From the NCBI GenBank assembly GCA_029465975.1, contig CM055748.1, forward strand, positions 1 to 64,000: a stretch of 64,000 bases of DNA. Direction: 5' to 3'. This document shows, in pieces, positions 23,847-34,599 of this stretch (positions within the stretch are counted from its first letter, which is position 1; each line of letters opens with the position of its first letter). A program made the translations under genes and the position numbers. The stretch is from Dallia pectoralis. Its lineage: Eukaryota > Chordata > Actinopteri > Esociformes > Umbridae. Below the pieces are notes generated by a model, which did no database searches, was not told the DNA's origin, and worked only from the letters and a program-made list of their open reading frames with translations.

Positions 23847-26800
23847 TCAGTACATGAGATCTGCAGCCCCCGTGTTCACGTCCAGCTCTTTGGTCTCCTG
23901 GAAGGGAAATCGGATGCCGGCCATGCGGATTAGAATAATGTTTAGGCTGTGAACGAGGAAAGTGAGGAAGATGAGCCAGAAGGAGTGGTCAAAGTGCTCT
24001 GTGTAGGTCTTGTAGACAAACGTGCCCTCGTTGAAGTTGGCGATGCAATCAGACAGCCGGTGAAGCTTCAACTCAGAGGCAAACAAAATCATCACCAGGC
24101 AGCTGCAGAAACCTATTCAGATAGATAGATGGATAGGTGGTTAGAAGCCTATTCAGATGGATAGGTGGTTAGAAGCCTATTCAGATAGATAGGTGGTTAG
24201 AAGCCTATTCAGATAGATAGGTGGTTAGAAGCCTATTCAGATAGATAGGTGGTTAGAAGCCTATTCAGATAGATAGGTGGTTAGAAGCCTATTCAGATAG
24301 ATAGACATGTTCACGAATAAGATTGCTTTATATGCCTCACACTATTCTAATTGCTTTATATGCCTCACACTATTCTAATTGCTTTATATGCCTCACACTA
24401 TTCTAATTGCGTTATATGCCTCACACTATTCTAATTGCTTTATATGCCTCACACTATTCTAATTGCTTTATATGCCTCACACTATTCGAATTGCTTTATA
24501 TGCCTCACATTATTCTAATTGCTTTATATGCCTCACACTATTCTAATTGCTTTATATGCCTCACATTATTCTAATTGCTTTATATGCCTCACACTATTCT
24601 AATTGCTTTATATGCCTCACACTATTCTAATTGCTTTATATGCCTCACACTATTCTAATTGCTTTATATGCCTCACACTATTCTAATTGCTTTATATGCC
24701 TCACACTATTCTAATTGCTTTATATGCCACACACTATTATAATTGCTTTATAAGCCCCACACTATTCGAATTGCTTTATATGCCACACACTATTATAATT
24801 GCTTTATATGCCTCACACTATTCTAATTGCTTTATATGCCTCACACTATTCTAATTGCTTTATATGCCTCACACTATTCTAATTGCTTTATATGCCTCAC
24901 ACTATTCTAATTGCTTTATATGCCTCACACTATTCTAATTGCTTTATATGCCCCACACTATTCTAATTGCTTTATATGCCTCACATTATTCTAATTGCTT
25001 TATATGCCTCACACTATTCTAATTGCTTTATAAGCCTCACACTATTCTAATTGCTTTATATGCCTCATAATTGCTTTATATGCTTATTATAATTGCCTCA
25101 CTACTATTCTAATTGCTTTATATGCCTCACACTATTCTTGCTTTATATTGCTTTATATGCCCCACTATTCTATTCTTTAATTGCTTTATATGCCTCACAC
25201 TATTCTAATTGCTTTATATGCCTCTAATTGCTTTATATGCCTCACATTATTCTAATTGCTTTATATGCCACACACTATTCTAATTGCTTTATAAGCCTCA
25301 CACTATTCTTATGGCTTAATATGCCTCACATTATTCTAATTGCTTTATATGCCTCACACTATTCTAATTGCATTTGCAATAGGGTCTAATGTAGGAACAG
25401 ACAGATGGTGGATACGAACAGGACAGAGATGTTAAAATATAATTATATATGGTTCTAATGTTTAGCCTACTGGAAATAAAATGTAAGATAGAGCTGCCTG
25501 CCCAACCATGTTTCTGGAGTACCATCCTGTCAGTTCACTGCAAACCTAGAATATACCTACATATAGACGCAGGTGTGCTTAAATAAGTTTGAGGTAAAAA
25601 CATAGAGCACAGTAGGGCTCCAGGATGAGTGTTGGGCTCCAGCAACAGTGTTGGGCTGCCCTTTTGTTTGGTGAGTATGATTTTTATTCTTACAACAGAT
25701 GAAATTCCAGAGGTAGAGTCCCAGGGGTCCATGGAGAGTTTCGTAGGGACTGCCAAAGCCATTGTACATAAAGAAGCCTGTGGCCACAGAGGAGAATAGG
25801 ATGAGCACTCCGCAGAAGAAGAGTACAGTGACATGAAGGCCTACTGGGATGACTTCCACCAAGTTAGGAAAGACTACAAAGAAAAGGAAAATAAACTGAA
25901 AGGTTAGGGAATGGTGTAGAACATGCTGTATAATAGTTATACTGTATTTTCCATCCTTTCAATTTACAATGCATGCATCTCTGTTTTTAAACATGCAAAC
26001 TGGATGGAACAAACCCACAGAAAACAAACACTGTTGTGTTCATCTGAATGTACCTTATCATGGATAGTAGACTTGCTAGTCAAGCGGAAAGAAATGTGTT
26101 CCATAATCTCATTAGTGTAGACTTGCTGATGATGCATGTTTACGGTCCAATAAAGATTCCATTATGCTTGTGTATAAATCTTGGGTTAGGGTTTGCAATC
26201 ACAAAAAATCGTTTGTAGTAGTTTTGAAAGAAAAGAAGGTTCTTCTGAACAAAATATAAGTGTTTGTCAATTGTTGTAATAACAGTGTCTTTATAGAATG
26301 AAAATACAGTTACAGTTGGTAAGAAGGTAACAGCTAGAAAAATCTCAATGTTGTATTTTTTAATATAGTGAATTTAGCTCCCAAACTGTAACTTGTTTAA
26401 AAACTTCACAAAAACCCTGGAGTCATAATTGGTTTTTTTTCCCCAAAATTTGATGAAAATTGCTATTAAAAAACTATTTTAAACGAAAGAATGTTGATAA
26501 TAGAGCAGTAGTCCCTGAAGCTGTGATAGCTGTTTTTCCCCATAAAAGTTATATTTCCCCACAAGGTTGTATATATTCTGATTAAAGTTTTTTACCTTGA
26601 CCTTTTTAATTATGCAAAACAATAATCATGTAAATGGTAAGGCACCGAATTCTGAGCTCTATATAGTTGTTTTGATAGGTCTTATGGTTGAAATGCAATT
26701 GTCTTTTACCAGTAAAAATACATGAATTATGCACTTTTAACACGCTCCCTTAACAGAGAGGATCCACCGTCCATAGACATGACTGGAGTCGTCTGTGAAA

Positions 26801-28086
26801 AATTAAACGCAACAGAACAAATAGGGAGTGTTGATTGTTTTCTATCGACAGCAGATTCAGAATATTATATATATTATATGTAATTTCTTTGTTTCTGGCA
26901 GATTTCGCTGATGAGGTATTATGAGGTATTGACGATTAAAGTCAAATTCTTGAATATAGAGTTAACTTCACCGCAGTGTTTAAAGCACCGTGGTAAAGCT
27001 GGTTGGATGTTCGATATTTGACAGATTTTCGGACATTCAAGGATCAATAGCATACAAACGATAGAAGCTAGAGACATCGTGTAAGTCTATATTGAAAAGA
27101 AAAAACATGGGTTAGGGTTAGGGTTAGGGTTAGCTTTGTGGCCCATCCATCTGAAGTGTTGAACATAGATATGAACATTCTTGGTCATGTGATCACAAAG
27201 CTATTGGAATTCAAAGCCTTTTTTTAACATGTCAACATGTTTATATATTTTTCATCAACTTTTTGCCAAACAAAAGGTTGTGCAATGTATTTTAGTTTTT
27301 TTACCTTTTTTTCAAATTGTTGTGGTGCACTTTGTTGACGGTCCCTTGCGACCAACATTGGCGAAGTACATAATGCCTACAATGTTACAAACATTATATC
27401 GTGCATTTGCCTATTTCGAGACGGAATTTGGAAAACAAGACATGTGCGTTGTTGTAAACGTTTTTTCTTTTTAATATAGACTTACACGATGTCTCTAGCT
27501 CTAGTTTGCATGCTATTGATCCTTGAATGTCCAAAAATCTGTCAAATATCGAACATCCAACCAGCTTTACCACGGTGTTTAAAGCAGCTAATTGGTATAT
27601 TTTACAGAGGAATTGTGCATTACCATAACCCCATGTCTGTGTCAAGATAAAATGGTCATTATGACTAAAGTCCAAAACAAGCTGTCACATAAATTATTAA
27701 TAGTAGATCGCATGTCCCATTGTCATTCGATGTGAATAATAGATGCTTAAATTAGATGACACCTCTATTCAAGCAGTAAAAACAAACGTATTTCACAATT
27801 CTTCAACTAATGAAAATGTTAATGTTTACTTACATGAAAATCTAAATGTTCTTCCACCAAGTCCACATTGTTTAACTGTCTGTCCTTGAAAGAGTCCATA
27901 ATTAAACTTCCCTATGAATTGATCGAGCTCTTGTCCGGTCGCATTAACCAGATCCGCTCCTGTTGTACACAGGATGTTCCCCTGGACCCAAAACTGGGTC
28001 CCCATCGCTGCTGCAACAACCAGGACGCAGGAAAAACTCAAAACCCCACCAACAGAAAAAATAAGTTGCTTTTGGAGATTCGGCAT
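23847..28086 (-). CDS. clrn1: Clarin-1 (complete, three coding exons)
   Basis: Exons on the minus strand are 28086-27834, 25873-25694 and 24112-23847. They total 699 bases for 232 residues, the same length as human clarin-1. Splice sites: donor TCAT|GTAAGT; acceptor TTTGTAG|TCTTTCC after a pyrimidine-rich tract; donor TGTT|GTAAGA; acceptor AATAG|GTTTCTGC. Both introns are phase 1, and exon 2 is 180 bases. Exon 1 gives the first membrane segment and extracellular loop (NATGQELDQF, a glycosylation site, and YGLFQGQTVKQCGLG). Exon 2 gives TM2-TM3 (TGFFMYNGFGSPYETLHGP). Exon 3 gives TM3-TM4 and the terminal AADLMY. Clarin-1 is a four-span membrane protein of hair-cell and photoreceptor synapses/bundles; its loss causes Usher syndrome type 3A in humans. 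No frame damage is seen. Confidence 0.95.
24113..25380. repeat. Two minisatellites in clrn1 intron 2
   Basis: About seven copies of a 28-bp unit (AGATAGATAGGTGGTTAGAA core) run from the exon 3 acceptor to about 24310. After a short gap, about 37 copies of another 28-bp unit (TTGCTTTATATGCCTCACAC core) run to 25380, with scrambled units around 25060-25240. The first array supplies the sequence next to the splice acceptor. Together they fill most of the 1.58-kb intron. Confidence 0.92.
26979..27584. mobile_element. 592-bp foldback/MITE-like element in clrn1 intron 1
   Basis: The arms 26986-27105 and 27462-27577 are near-identical inverted repeats of about 118 bases, starting CACCGTGGTAAAGCTGG and ending CCAGCTTTACCACGGTG. 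They are flanked by a 7-bp direct duplication TTTAAAG (26979-26985 and 27578-27584). The loop holds four TTAGGG units (about 27109-27133) and an inner hairpin (TAGCTTTGTG/CACAAAGCTA). There is no transposase. The duplication and terminal inverted repeats point to a non-autonomous DNA transposon; the superfamily is not assigned. Confidence 0.85.
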
Positions 28087-28285
28087 GTTGATTGTGTCTG
28101 ACAGCCTATTGTTGTGTCTGACAGCCTATTATTGTGTCTGACAGCCTATTATTGTGTCTGACAGCTATTCCATGTTGATTGTGTCCGACAGCTATTCCAT
28201 GTTGATTGTGTCCGACAGCTATTCCATGTTGATTGTGTCTGACAGCTATTCCATGTTGATTGTGTCCGACAGCCTATTCCATGGC
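28087..28285 (-). promoter_or_regulatory. 27-bp tandem repeat abutting the clrn1 start, with repeated minimal uORFs
   Basis: On the gene strand the 27-bp repeat carries AACATGGAATAGCTGTC. The in-repeat ATG is followed by GAA TAG, a two-codon uORF. Five copies occur (plus-strand 28165-28173, 28192-28200, 28219-28227, 28246-28254, 28274-28282). The authentic clrn1 ATG sits in the same CACAATCAACATG context at the edge of the array. If the transcript starts upstream of 28285, these would lie in the 5' UTR; the transcription start is not visible. Confidence 0.7.
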
Positions 28286-28487
28286 GTTCAATTCATTTCC
28301 ATTTGATTACCAACAAAATAATTGTAAGCTTTGTCTATATTAGGCTACATCTATTGAACTGATAAATGTTTCTACCCTAACCTATGGTTGCTCTTGTACA
28401 AGTCATATTAAGTTGCATTGTTCGTTTGTGCCAATTGCTTATCGTATCCAAGTAACGATAGGTTAATTTCCGGAAAGCACCGCATCG

Positions 28488-28685
28488 GTCCGGTAAACTG
28501 CAGTCTGATCCGGTGAGCAAAAAGCCTGATCCGGTGATCTGAAGACTGATCCGGTGAGCTGAAGACTGATCCGGTGAGCTGATGCCTGATCCGGTGAGCT
28601 GAAGTCTGATCCGGTGAGCTGAAGCCTGATGCGGTGAGCAGAAGTCTGATCCGGTGAGCTGAAGTCTGATTCGGTACGAGGCTCA
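28488..28685. repeat. 20-bp minisatellite, about 9 copies
   Basis: The core unit is TGATCCGGTGAGCTGAAGTC, with small variants. It lies upstream of clrn1. Confidence 0.9.
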
Positions 28686-29204
28686 ACTGTGGAGACGAGT
28701 GTTATTCAACCGAATAATAAATGTCCCGTTAATTGCGCCTCAAACTAATTGGATAAAAGTTAAATTAACCGCTTGACTGACTGCACAAAGCCTTGTGTGA
28801 ACATTATATATTCCCTTTTTCAGGTTCGGCACTGTCATAAACGGTAGACCTATTTGATTGTATTATTTTGATTGTGAATGGTGATTTTTCGCATTCCGAA
28901 TATGATCTACATTTATAGTTTAGCCTACATTGTAATTAAGCTTGACTTGATTAACTTCTGCATGACTACGGTACGTATTACTTTTTACTTTGAAATGTAA
29001 ACAAATGTGGCTTGTTTTGGTTTCTTTATGTCTTCACTTTGATGTTTTTTAAACCATTTTAAAAACATTCTGTTCATTGTGTTCATTCAAATAATTATCG
29101 CTGAAATCAATGTTGTTGGATGATTTGTGTTACTTTTAGGCTGCACCCCTAATTGTATCAAACAAACATTCTAGGAACAATGACATTAAAATGAGGGTGT
29201 CCCA
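28686..29204. other. Intergenic, no gene recognised
   Basis: AT-rich unique-looking sequence without a supported feature. Confidence 0.5.
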
Positions 29205-30420
29205 CTGGTATGAAGGGTGCTAAACCATATTAACCAAAAGAACCCTATGAGGGGTGCTAAACCATATTAACCAAAAGAACCCTATGAGGGGTTCTGGTTC
29301 TATGTAAATCCATATTAACCAAAAGAACCCTATGAGGGGTGCTAAACCATATTAACCAAAAGAACCCTATGAGGGGTGCTGGTTCTATGTAAACCCATAT
29401 TAACCCAAAGAACCCTATGAGGGGTTCTGGTTCTATGTAAACCCATATTAACCCAAAGAACCTTTTGAAGGGTGCTGGTTCTATGTAAACCCATATTAAC
29501 TCAAAGAACCCTATGAGGGGTGCAGGTTCTATGTAAACCCATATTAACCCAAAGAACCTTTTGAAGGGTGCTGGTTCTATGTAAACCCATATTAACCCAA
29601 AGAACCCTATGAGGGGTGCTGGTTCTATGTAAACCCATATTAACCCAAAGAACCCTATGAGGGTTGCTGGTTCTATGTAAACCCATATTAACCCAAAGAG
29701 CCCTATGAGGGTTGCTGGTTCTATGTAAACCCATATTAACCCAAAGAACCTTTTGAAGGGTGCTGGTTCTATGTAAACCCATATTAACCCAAAGAACCTT
29801 TTGAAGGGTGCTGGTTCTATGTAAACCCATATTAACTCAAAGAGCCCTATGAGGGGTGCTGGTTCTATGTAAACCCATATTAACCCAAAGAACCTTTTAA
29901 AGGGTGCTGGTTCTATGTACACCCATATTAACCCAAAGAACCCTATGAGGGGTGCTGGTTCTATGTAAACCCTTATTAACCCAAAGAACCCTATGAGGGG
30001 TGCTGGTTCTATGTAAACCTATTTTAACCCAAAGAACCTTTTGAAGGGTGCTGGTTCTATGTACACCCATATTAACTCAAAGAGCCCTATGAGGGGTGCT
30101 GGTTCTATGTAAACCCACATTAACCCAAAGAACCCTATGGGGGGTGCTGGTTCTATGTAAACCCATATTAACCCAAATAACCCTATGATGGGTGCTGGTT
30201 CTATGTAAACCCATATAAACTCAAAGAACCCTATGAGGGTTGCTGGTTCTATGTAAACCCATATTAACCCAAATAACCCTATGAGGGGTGCTGGTTCTAT
30301 GTAAACCCATATTAACCCAAAGAGCCCTATGAGGGGTGCTGGTTCTATGTAAACCCATATTAACCCAAAGAACCCTATGAGGGGTGCTGGTTCTATGTAA
30401 ACCCATATTAACCAAAATAA
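29205..30420. repeat. 48-bp minisatellite, about 25 copies
   Basis: The unit contains ACCCATATTAACCCAAAGAA and GGGGTGCTGGTTCTATGTAA. Because 48 is a multiple of three, a false open frame of 221 codons (VYIEPAPLIGFFGLIW type) runs along the minus strand. Variants TTTTGAAGG and CTATGAGGG alternate. Confidence 0.93.
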
Positions 30421-30879
30421 GTCTTTGAGCTCTTGGTTGTGTTGTTATTACAGATCTATTTGTGCACTGGTGGGTGACGTACAGCACTTTGTGTTATGTC
30501 ATTGGATATTATATGACTTCAGCCGTTATTTTGAAGGTCTGTTGAAGGTCACAGATGCCCTGGTGTCAATTACTTTCAGGACATTTCACTTTCCAATTAA
30601 CCCAATAAAAATGCAGATCGAATTTTCACAGTAAAATATGTCAGAAAGAATAAGTAGCAACATGTTTCATTGTTTATTAAGATGATTTACATTGAAGCTT
30701 TAGGGTTCTAGTAGAATATAGAATATACAAAGCGGATTGAAACACCTTCTATAAAATGCAACTACCTATTTCCTTGATGCTCTGTCTGTGACTTTGGAAA
30801 GTATTTGATCCTTTCATTTTCTCCACATTTTGTTGTCTGAAATGGCCCTCTTGGATAGATTGGTTGACCATGCCCACCT
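30421..30879. other. Intergenic, no gene recognised
   Basis: Unique-looking sequence between two minisatellites; no feature supported. Confidence 0.5.
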
Positions 30880-31925
30880 CAACACCAGAGAGGGAGGATG
30901 ATATAAGAGAACAAAGAACACCACAAGAGAGGGAGGAGACCATAAGAGAGACAGAGAACACCACAAGAGAGGGAGGAGAACATAAGAGAACAGAGAACAC
31001 CACAAGAGAGGGAGGAGGACATAAGAGAGACAGAGAACACCACAAGAGAGGGAGGAGGACATAAGAGAACAGAGAACACCACAAGAGAGGGAGGAGAACA
31101 TAAGAGAACAGAGAACACCACAAGAGAGGGAGGAGGACATAAGAGAGACAGAGAACACCACAAGAGAGGGAGGAGAACATAAGAGAACAGAGAACACCAC
31201 AAGAGAGGGAGGAGAACATAAGAGAGACAGAGAAAACCACAAGAGAGGGAGGAGAACATAAGAGAACAGAGAACACCACAAGAGAGGGAGGAGGACATAA
31301 GAGAACAGAGAACACCACAAGAGAGGGAGGAGGACATAAGAGAGACAGAGAACACCACAAGAGAGGGAGGAGGACATAAGAGAGACAGAGAACACCACAA
31401 GAGAGGGAGGAGGACATAAGAGAGACAGAGAACACCACAAGAGAGGGAGGAGGACATAGGAGAGACAGAGAACACCACAAGAGAGGGAGGAGAACATAAG
31501 AGAACAGAGAACACCACAAGAGAGGGAGGAGAACATAAGAGAGACAGAGAACACCACAAGAGAGGGAGGAGAACATAAGAGAGAACAGAGAACACCACAA
31601 GAGAGGGAGGAGAACATAAGAGAGACAGAGAACACCACAAGAGAGGGAGGAGAACATAAGAGAACAGAGAACACCACAAGAGAGGGAGGAGGACATAAGA
31701 GAACAGAGAACACCACAAGAGAGGGAGGAGAACATAAGAGAGACAGAGAACACCACAAGAGAGGGAGGAGGACATAAGAGAGACAGAGAACACCACAAGA
31801 GAGGGAGGAGAACATAAGAGAACAGAGAACACCACAAGAGAGGGAGGAGAACATAAGAGAGACAGAGAACACCACAAGAGAGGGAGGAGGACATAAGAGA
31901 ACAGAGAACACCACAAGCTGCACCA
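30880..31925. repeat. 39-41-bp purine-rich minisatellite, about 26 copies
   Basis: Each unit contains CACCACAAGAGAGGGAGGAG followed by either AACATAAGAGAACAGAGAA or ACATAAGAGAGACAGAGAA. Three minus-strand frames of 360-400 codons are artefacts of this array: leucine/serine repeats with no family resemblance. Confidence 0.95.
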
Positions 31926-32811
31926 AACAGAAACACAAGGGGAGGGAACATAAAAGACAGAAAGCAAGATTATTTTGTTATTTTTTATTTAAGTCTGGGT
32001 GTCAATTTATTAACTGGTTTAGACAACAACAGAGGATTGTTATTTGAGGGGGAGGACAGGGGTTAGGGTTAGGAAATGATGTTAAGAAAATAAAATCAAG
32101 AGACTGAAAGACGAACAGACTATACACTCAAGTATTTTAGATTTAGATTTATTTAAAATCATTGTACCGTTTTACGCATCTAGCCTTTTGTATTGTTGAT
32201 GTCAGCGTGAAAGTATTAACATATTTTGGAATTTGTAACTTTTATGTTATAAAATAACATTCTATATTAATATTTTCAGGGTATATAAGTGTCATAGTAG
32301 ATTCAATTTTGCGAATTGGGTAACATATTTACATATATTTATCCTGAATGTTTTCCTTTCTGAACACTAGAACAATATATAAACATTATTTATGTAAGGT
32401 GTTGTTTAAATGCAAATTAAATTCTTCTCAAATCTCATTTGGAGCAGCCCATATGAAATCATACAAGATAATAGTCCATCAATCCAACATCAGAATGTTG
32501 CATTAAACACATCTGTGCAAAGATTCAAACATTTTAATTTTTTCTTTCTGACACATTCACAATATTTATATTGTTGGGCTATAGGGTTTGGGTTAGGGCT
32601 AGGCTGTGTTGGGAGCCACATTTGTATCCCTAACCTTAACCCGGGTTTTCACATGTGCTTTTACAATAAGTGCATTGTAATCTTAATTTGCTATAGTCAG
32701 GGCACCCATTTAATTCCACCCAATTAACTGCCCTGGGGAACTGGGATTTGATCTTTAAAACGGTGCCCCCTGCTGGCCCTTAACAATCACTTCCAGCAGA
32801 ATCAGGGTTAC
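31926..32811. other. Intergenic, no gene recognised
   Basis: AT-rich sequence with isolated TTAGGG-like words (about 32060 and 32586). The segment at about 32760-32812 (GGTGCCCCCTGCTGGCCC) resembles a dispersed fish repeat that I cannot name. Confidence 0.45.
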
Positions 32812-32946
32812 GGTTAGGGGTTAGCTGGCCATAGCTCAGTTGAATGCAGGGTGCTATCCAGCTGGCCTTATCGCAGTTGAATACAGGCTGCTATCCAGCT
32901 GGCCTTATCGCAGTTGAATACAGGCTGCTATCCAGCTGGCCTTATC
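32812..32946. repeat. 37-bp repeat, three copies, abutting the gpr171 stop
   Basis: Units contain GCTATCCAGCTGGCCTTATC and CAGTTGAATACAGG. The last unit ends at the gpr171 stop codon, so the array forms the start of its 3' UTR. A TAGCTCAGTTG word resembles a tRNA A box but no B box follows. Confidence 0.8.
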
Positions 32947-34138
32947 TCAGTCTTGCTCTGCCTCTTCTATGTTATCTTGAGTAGTCAATTGCTGCATTTT
33001 CAGGTCCTCAGCTGCAGGGGCCGGCCCTGGGTTGGTGTTTGAATCCTTTCTGACGCATATACTTGTGAACACTCTCCTAACCCTCTCTCTGAACACCTTA
33101 CAGAAGTAGTAGTAAAGCACCGGGTCCAGGCAGATGTGTAGCACCACCAGCAGTAATGTGGACTCTTTGGCCAGAAACAGTTGCTTGTTGGTCAGGCAGT
33201 CTAGAGTGATGACCTCAGTCTGGGATAGTGTATAGGGTGTACGGACCACATGGTATGGCACAAAGCACACCACAAACACTGTCGTCACTGTGGCAATCTT
33301 GACATTGGCACGGTGAGCGATGTGCCACTTCTCCGGGTCATTTCGGCTCATCAGCAGCCTTTTCAGAACCAGGCCGTTGGAAAGTAGAACTGCCACACAT
33401 GCGTTTAGAAACAGAAAGGTGCAGAGAAAAACTGTGAAGGCGTGCCAGTGGAGCCCCACCTGCTGCTTCAGCTTGGAGCAGCTCAGGAATTCCTTTCTGG
33501 GGATGTTCTGAGTGGGTAGAGCCATGTTGGGCACCATGACTACAAGGACAAGTGACCACACAATCACCGACATCAGCCTGGCGAAGCCCACTTCCTGGAT
33601 GGGTAAGCACCTGGAACTCTGGCTAATCAATCAACGAATTGATCCGTTAGTCGGTTAATCACAAAATCAATTTAAACTCTTTATATATTACATTAATTTA
33701 ATGAAAAATAAATCATAATACTAATACCATAGTAAAGAACTACTAAAAAAAGCTGAAAATAATCAACCTGATCTGCAAGTAGCAGTTGACGCTGATGAAG
33801 GTGAGGAAGAGGATGTTGGCATACATGCTGATGTAGATGACCACAGCGCTCATCTGACAGTGGAAGATCATGAGGCCCCATGGAGCCAGACCTAGGTCTT
33901 TGGCCACCTTAACAGGCAGAGCCAGTGTTAGCAAGAGGTCAGAGGCCAAGAGATTAACTAAGTAAATGTTAATACTCTTTTTGGTGTCATTGCTCTGTGT
34001 GAATGCCCACAGAGCTACCAGGTTAGAAGCCATACTGATGATAAAGACCAGGATGTAGAGCATACTGAAAGCTGCCATCTGGTCATTGATAATACATTGA
34101 TGGACATTGTTGGTGGAGTTTGTAGGAAGAGCCATCAT
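32947..34138 (-). CDS. gpr171: Probable G-protein-coupled receptor 171 (two coding exons)
   Basis: Exon 1 is 34138-33768 and exon 2 is 33622-32947, giving 348 residues (human GPR171 has 319; the extra is in the tail). The 145-bp intron has donor ATCAG|GTTGAT and acceptor GATTAG|CCAGAG, phase 2. Splicing there gives exactly the human spacing between the TM3 end and the IQE of TM4. Diagnostic segments are ALPVKVAKDLG, PNMALPTQNIP, CFVPYHVVRTPYTLSQTEVI and CLDPVLYYYF. The receptor is a seven-span class A protein of the P2Y12-like group, proposed as the BigLEN receptor. The DRY motif reads NCY, so Arg3.50 is a cysteine (human DRC). A good acceptor (TTCTGTTGTAG|G) at 34172-34171 implies a 5' UTR exon further upstream. 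Confidence 0.9.
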
Positions 34139-34599
34139 TCAAGAGAATAGATAGTCTCCCACAACATGTACCTACAACAGAAAGAAGTTTAAATTGTTTA
34201 TCATCATATGTAGTTATATTAAATTATAATATATATATTATAAAGTACTACACACATGTATACACATATATAAGGTACTGTTGAAATTAATCATACAGTT
34301 TTTTATGTAATTAGCCTAGTAATTCATAAATGTTTCTACAACTTTGAGTTTTTAAAAAGGATTTATAAGAACATTCATGGGATAATAAAGTTAATAATAA
34401 ACCATCTACATATAGCTGGATGTTTTTCGGGGGCCAAATCTTAAGTGTTTAATGAGTGTCATTTTTCTTTTCTCTTTTTCTTGTAGCAGTACCTAATGAT
34501 CCTTGTAGTCTAAAAATGTACCTGTAAAATATATTAATAAACAACAGGACAGAATGTTTAGAAATAGGGTTGTTGCAAATGAGTCACAAAATTCCAATA
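34139..34599. other. gpr171 upstream region with 5' UTR splice acceptor
   Basis: The minus strand reads CTTTCTGTTGTAG|G at about 34183-34171, a plausible acceptor 33 bases before the ATG. The upstream 5' UTR exon was not located. The rest is AT-rich. Confidence 0.5.

Noticed and set aside
27229..27675. Short frames in clrn1 intron 1
   Set aside because: They lie in the loop and arm of the foldback element and carry no known domain.
29257..29922. 221-codon minus-strand frame with VYIEPAPLIGFFGLIW repeats
   Set aside because: The unit is 48 bases, a multiple of three, so the frame stays open by arithmetic.
30749..31967. Three overlapping minus-strand frames of 362-400 codons (Leu/Ser/Cys/Val repeats)
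   Set aside because: They are the three frames of a 39-41-bp minisatellite; no start context, domain or non-repetitive coding part.
32820..32860. tRNA or tRNA-derived SINE (TAGCTCAGTTG A-box word)
   Set aside because: No B box, no cloverleaf, and the word belongs to a 37-bp tandem repeat.
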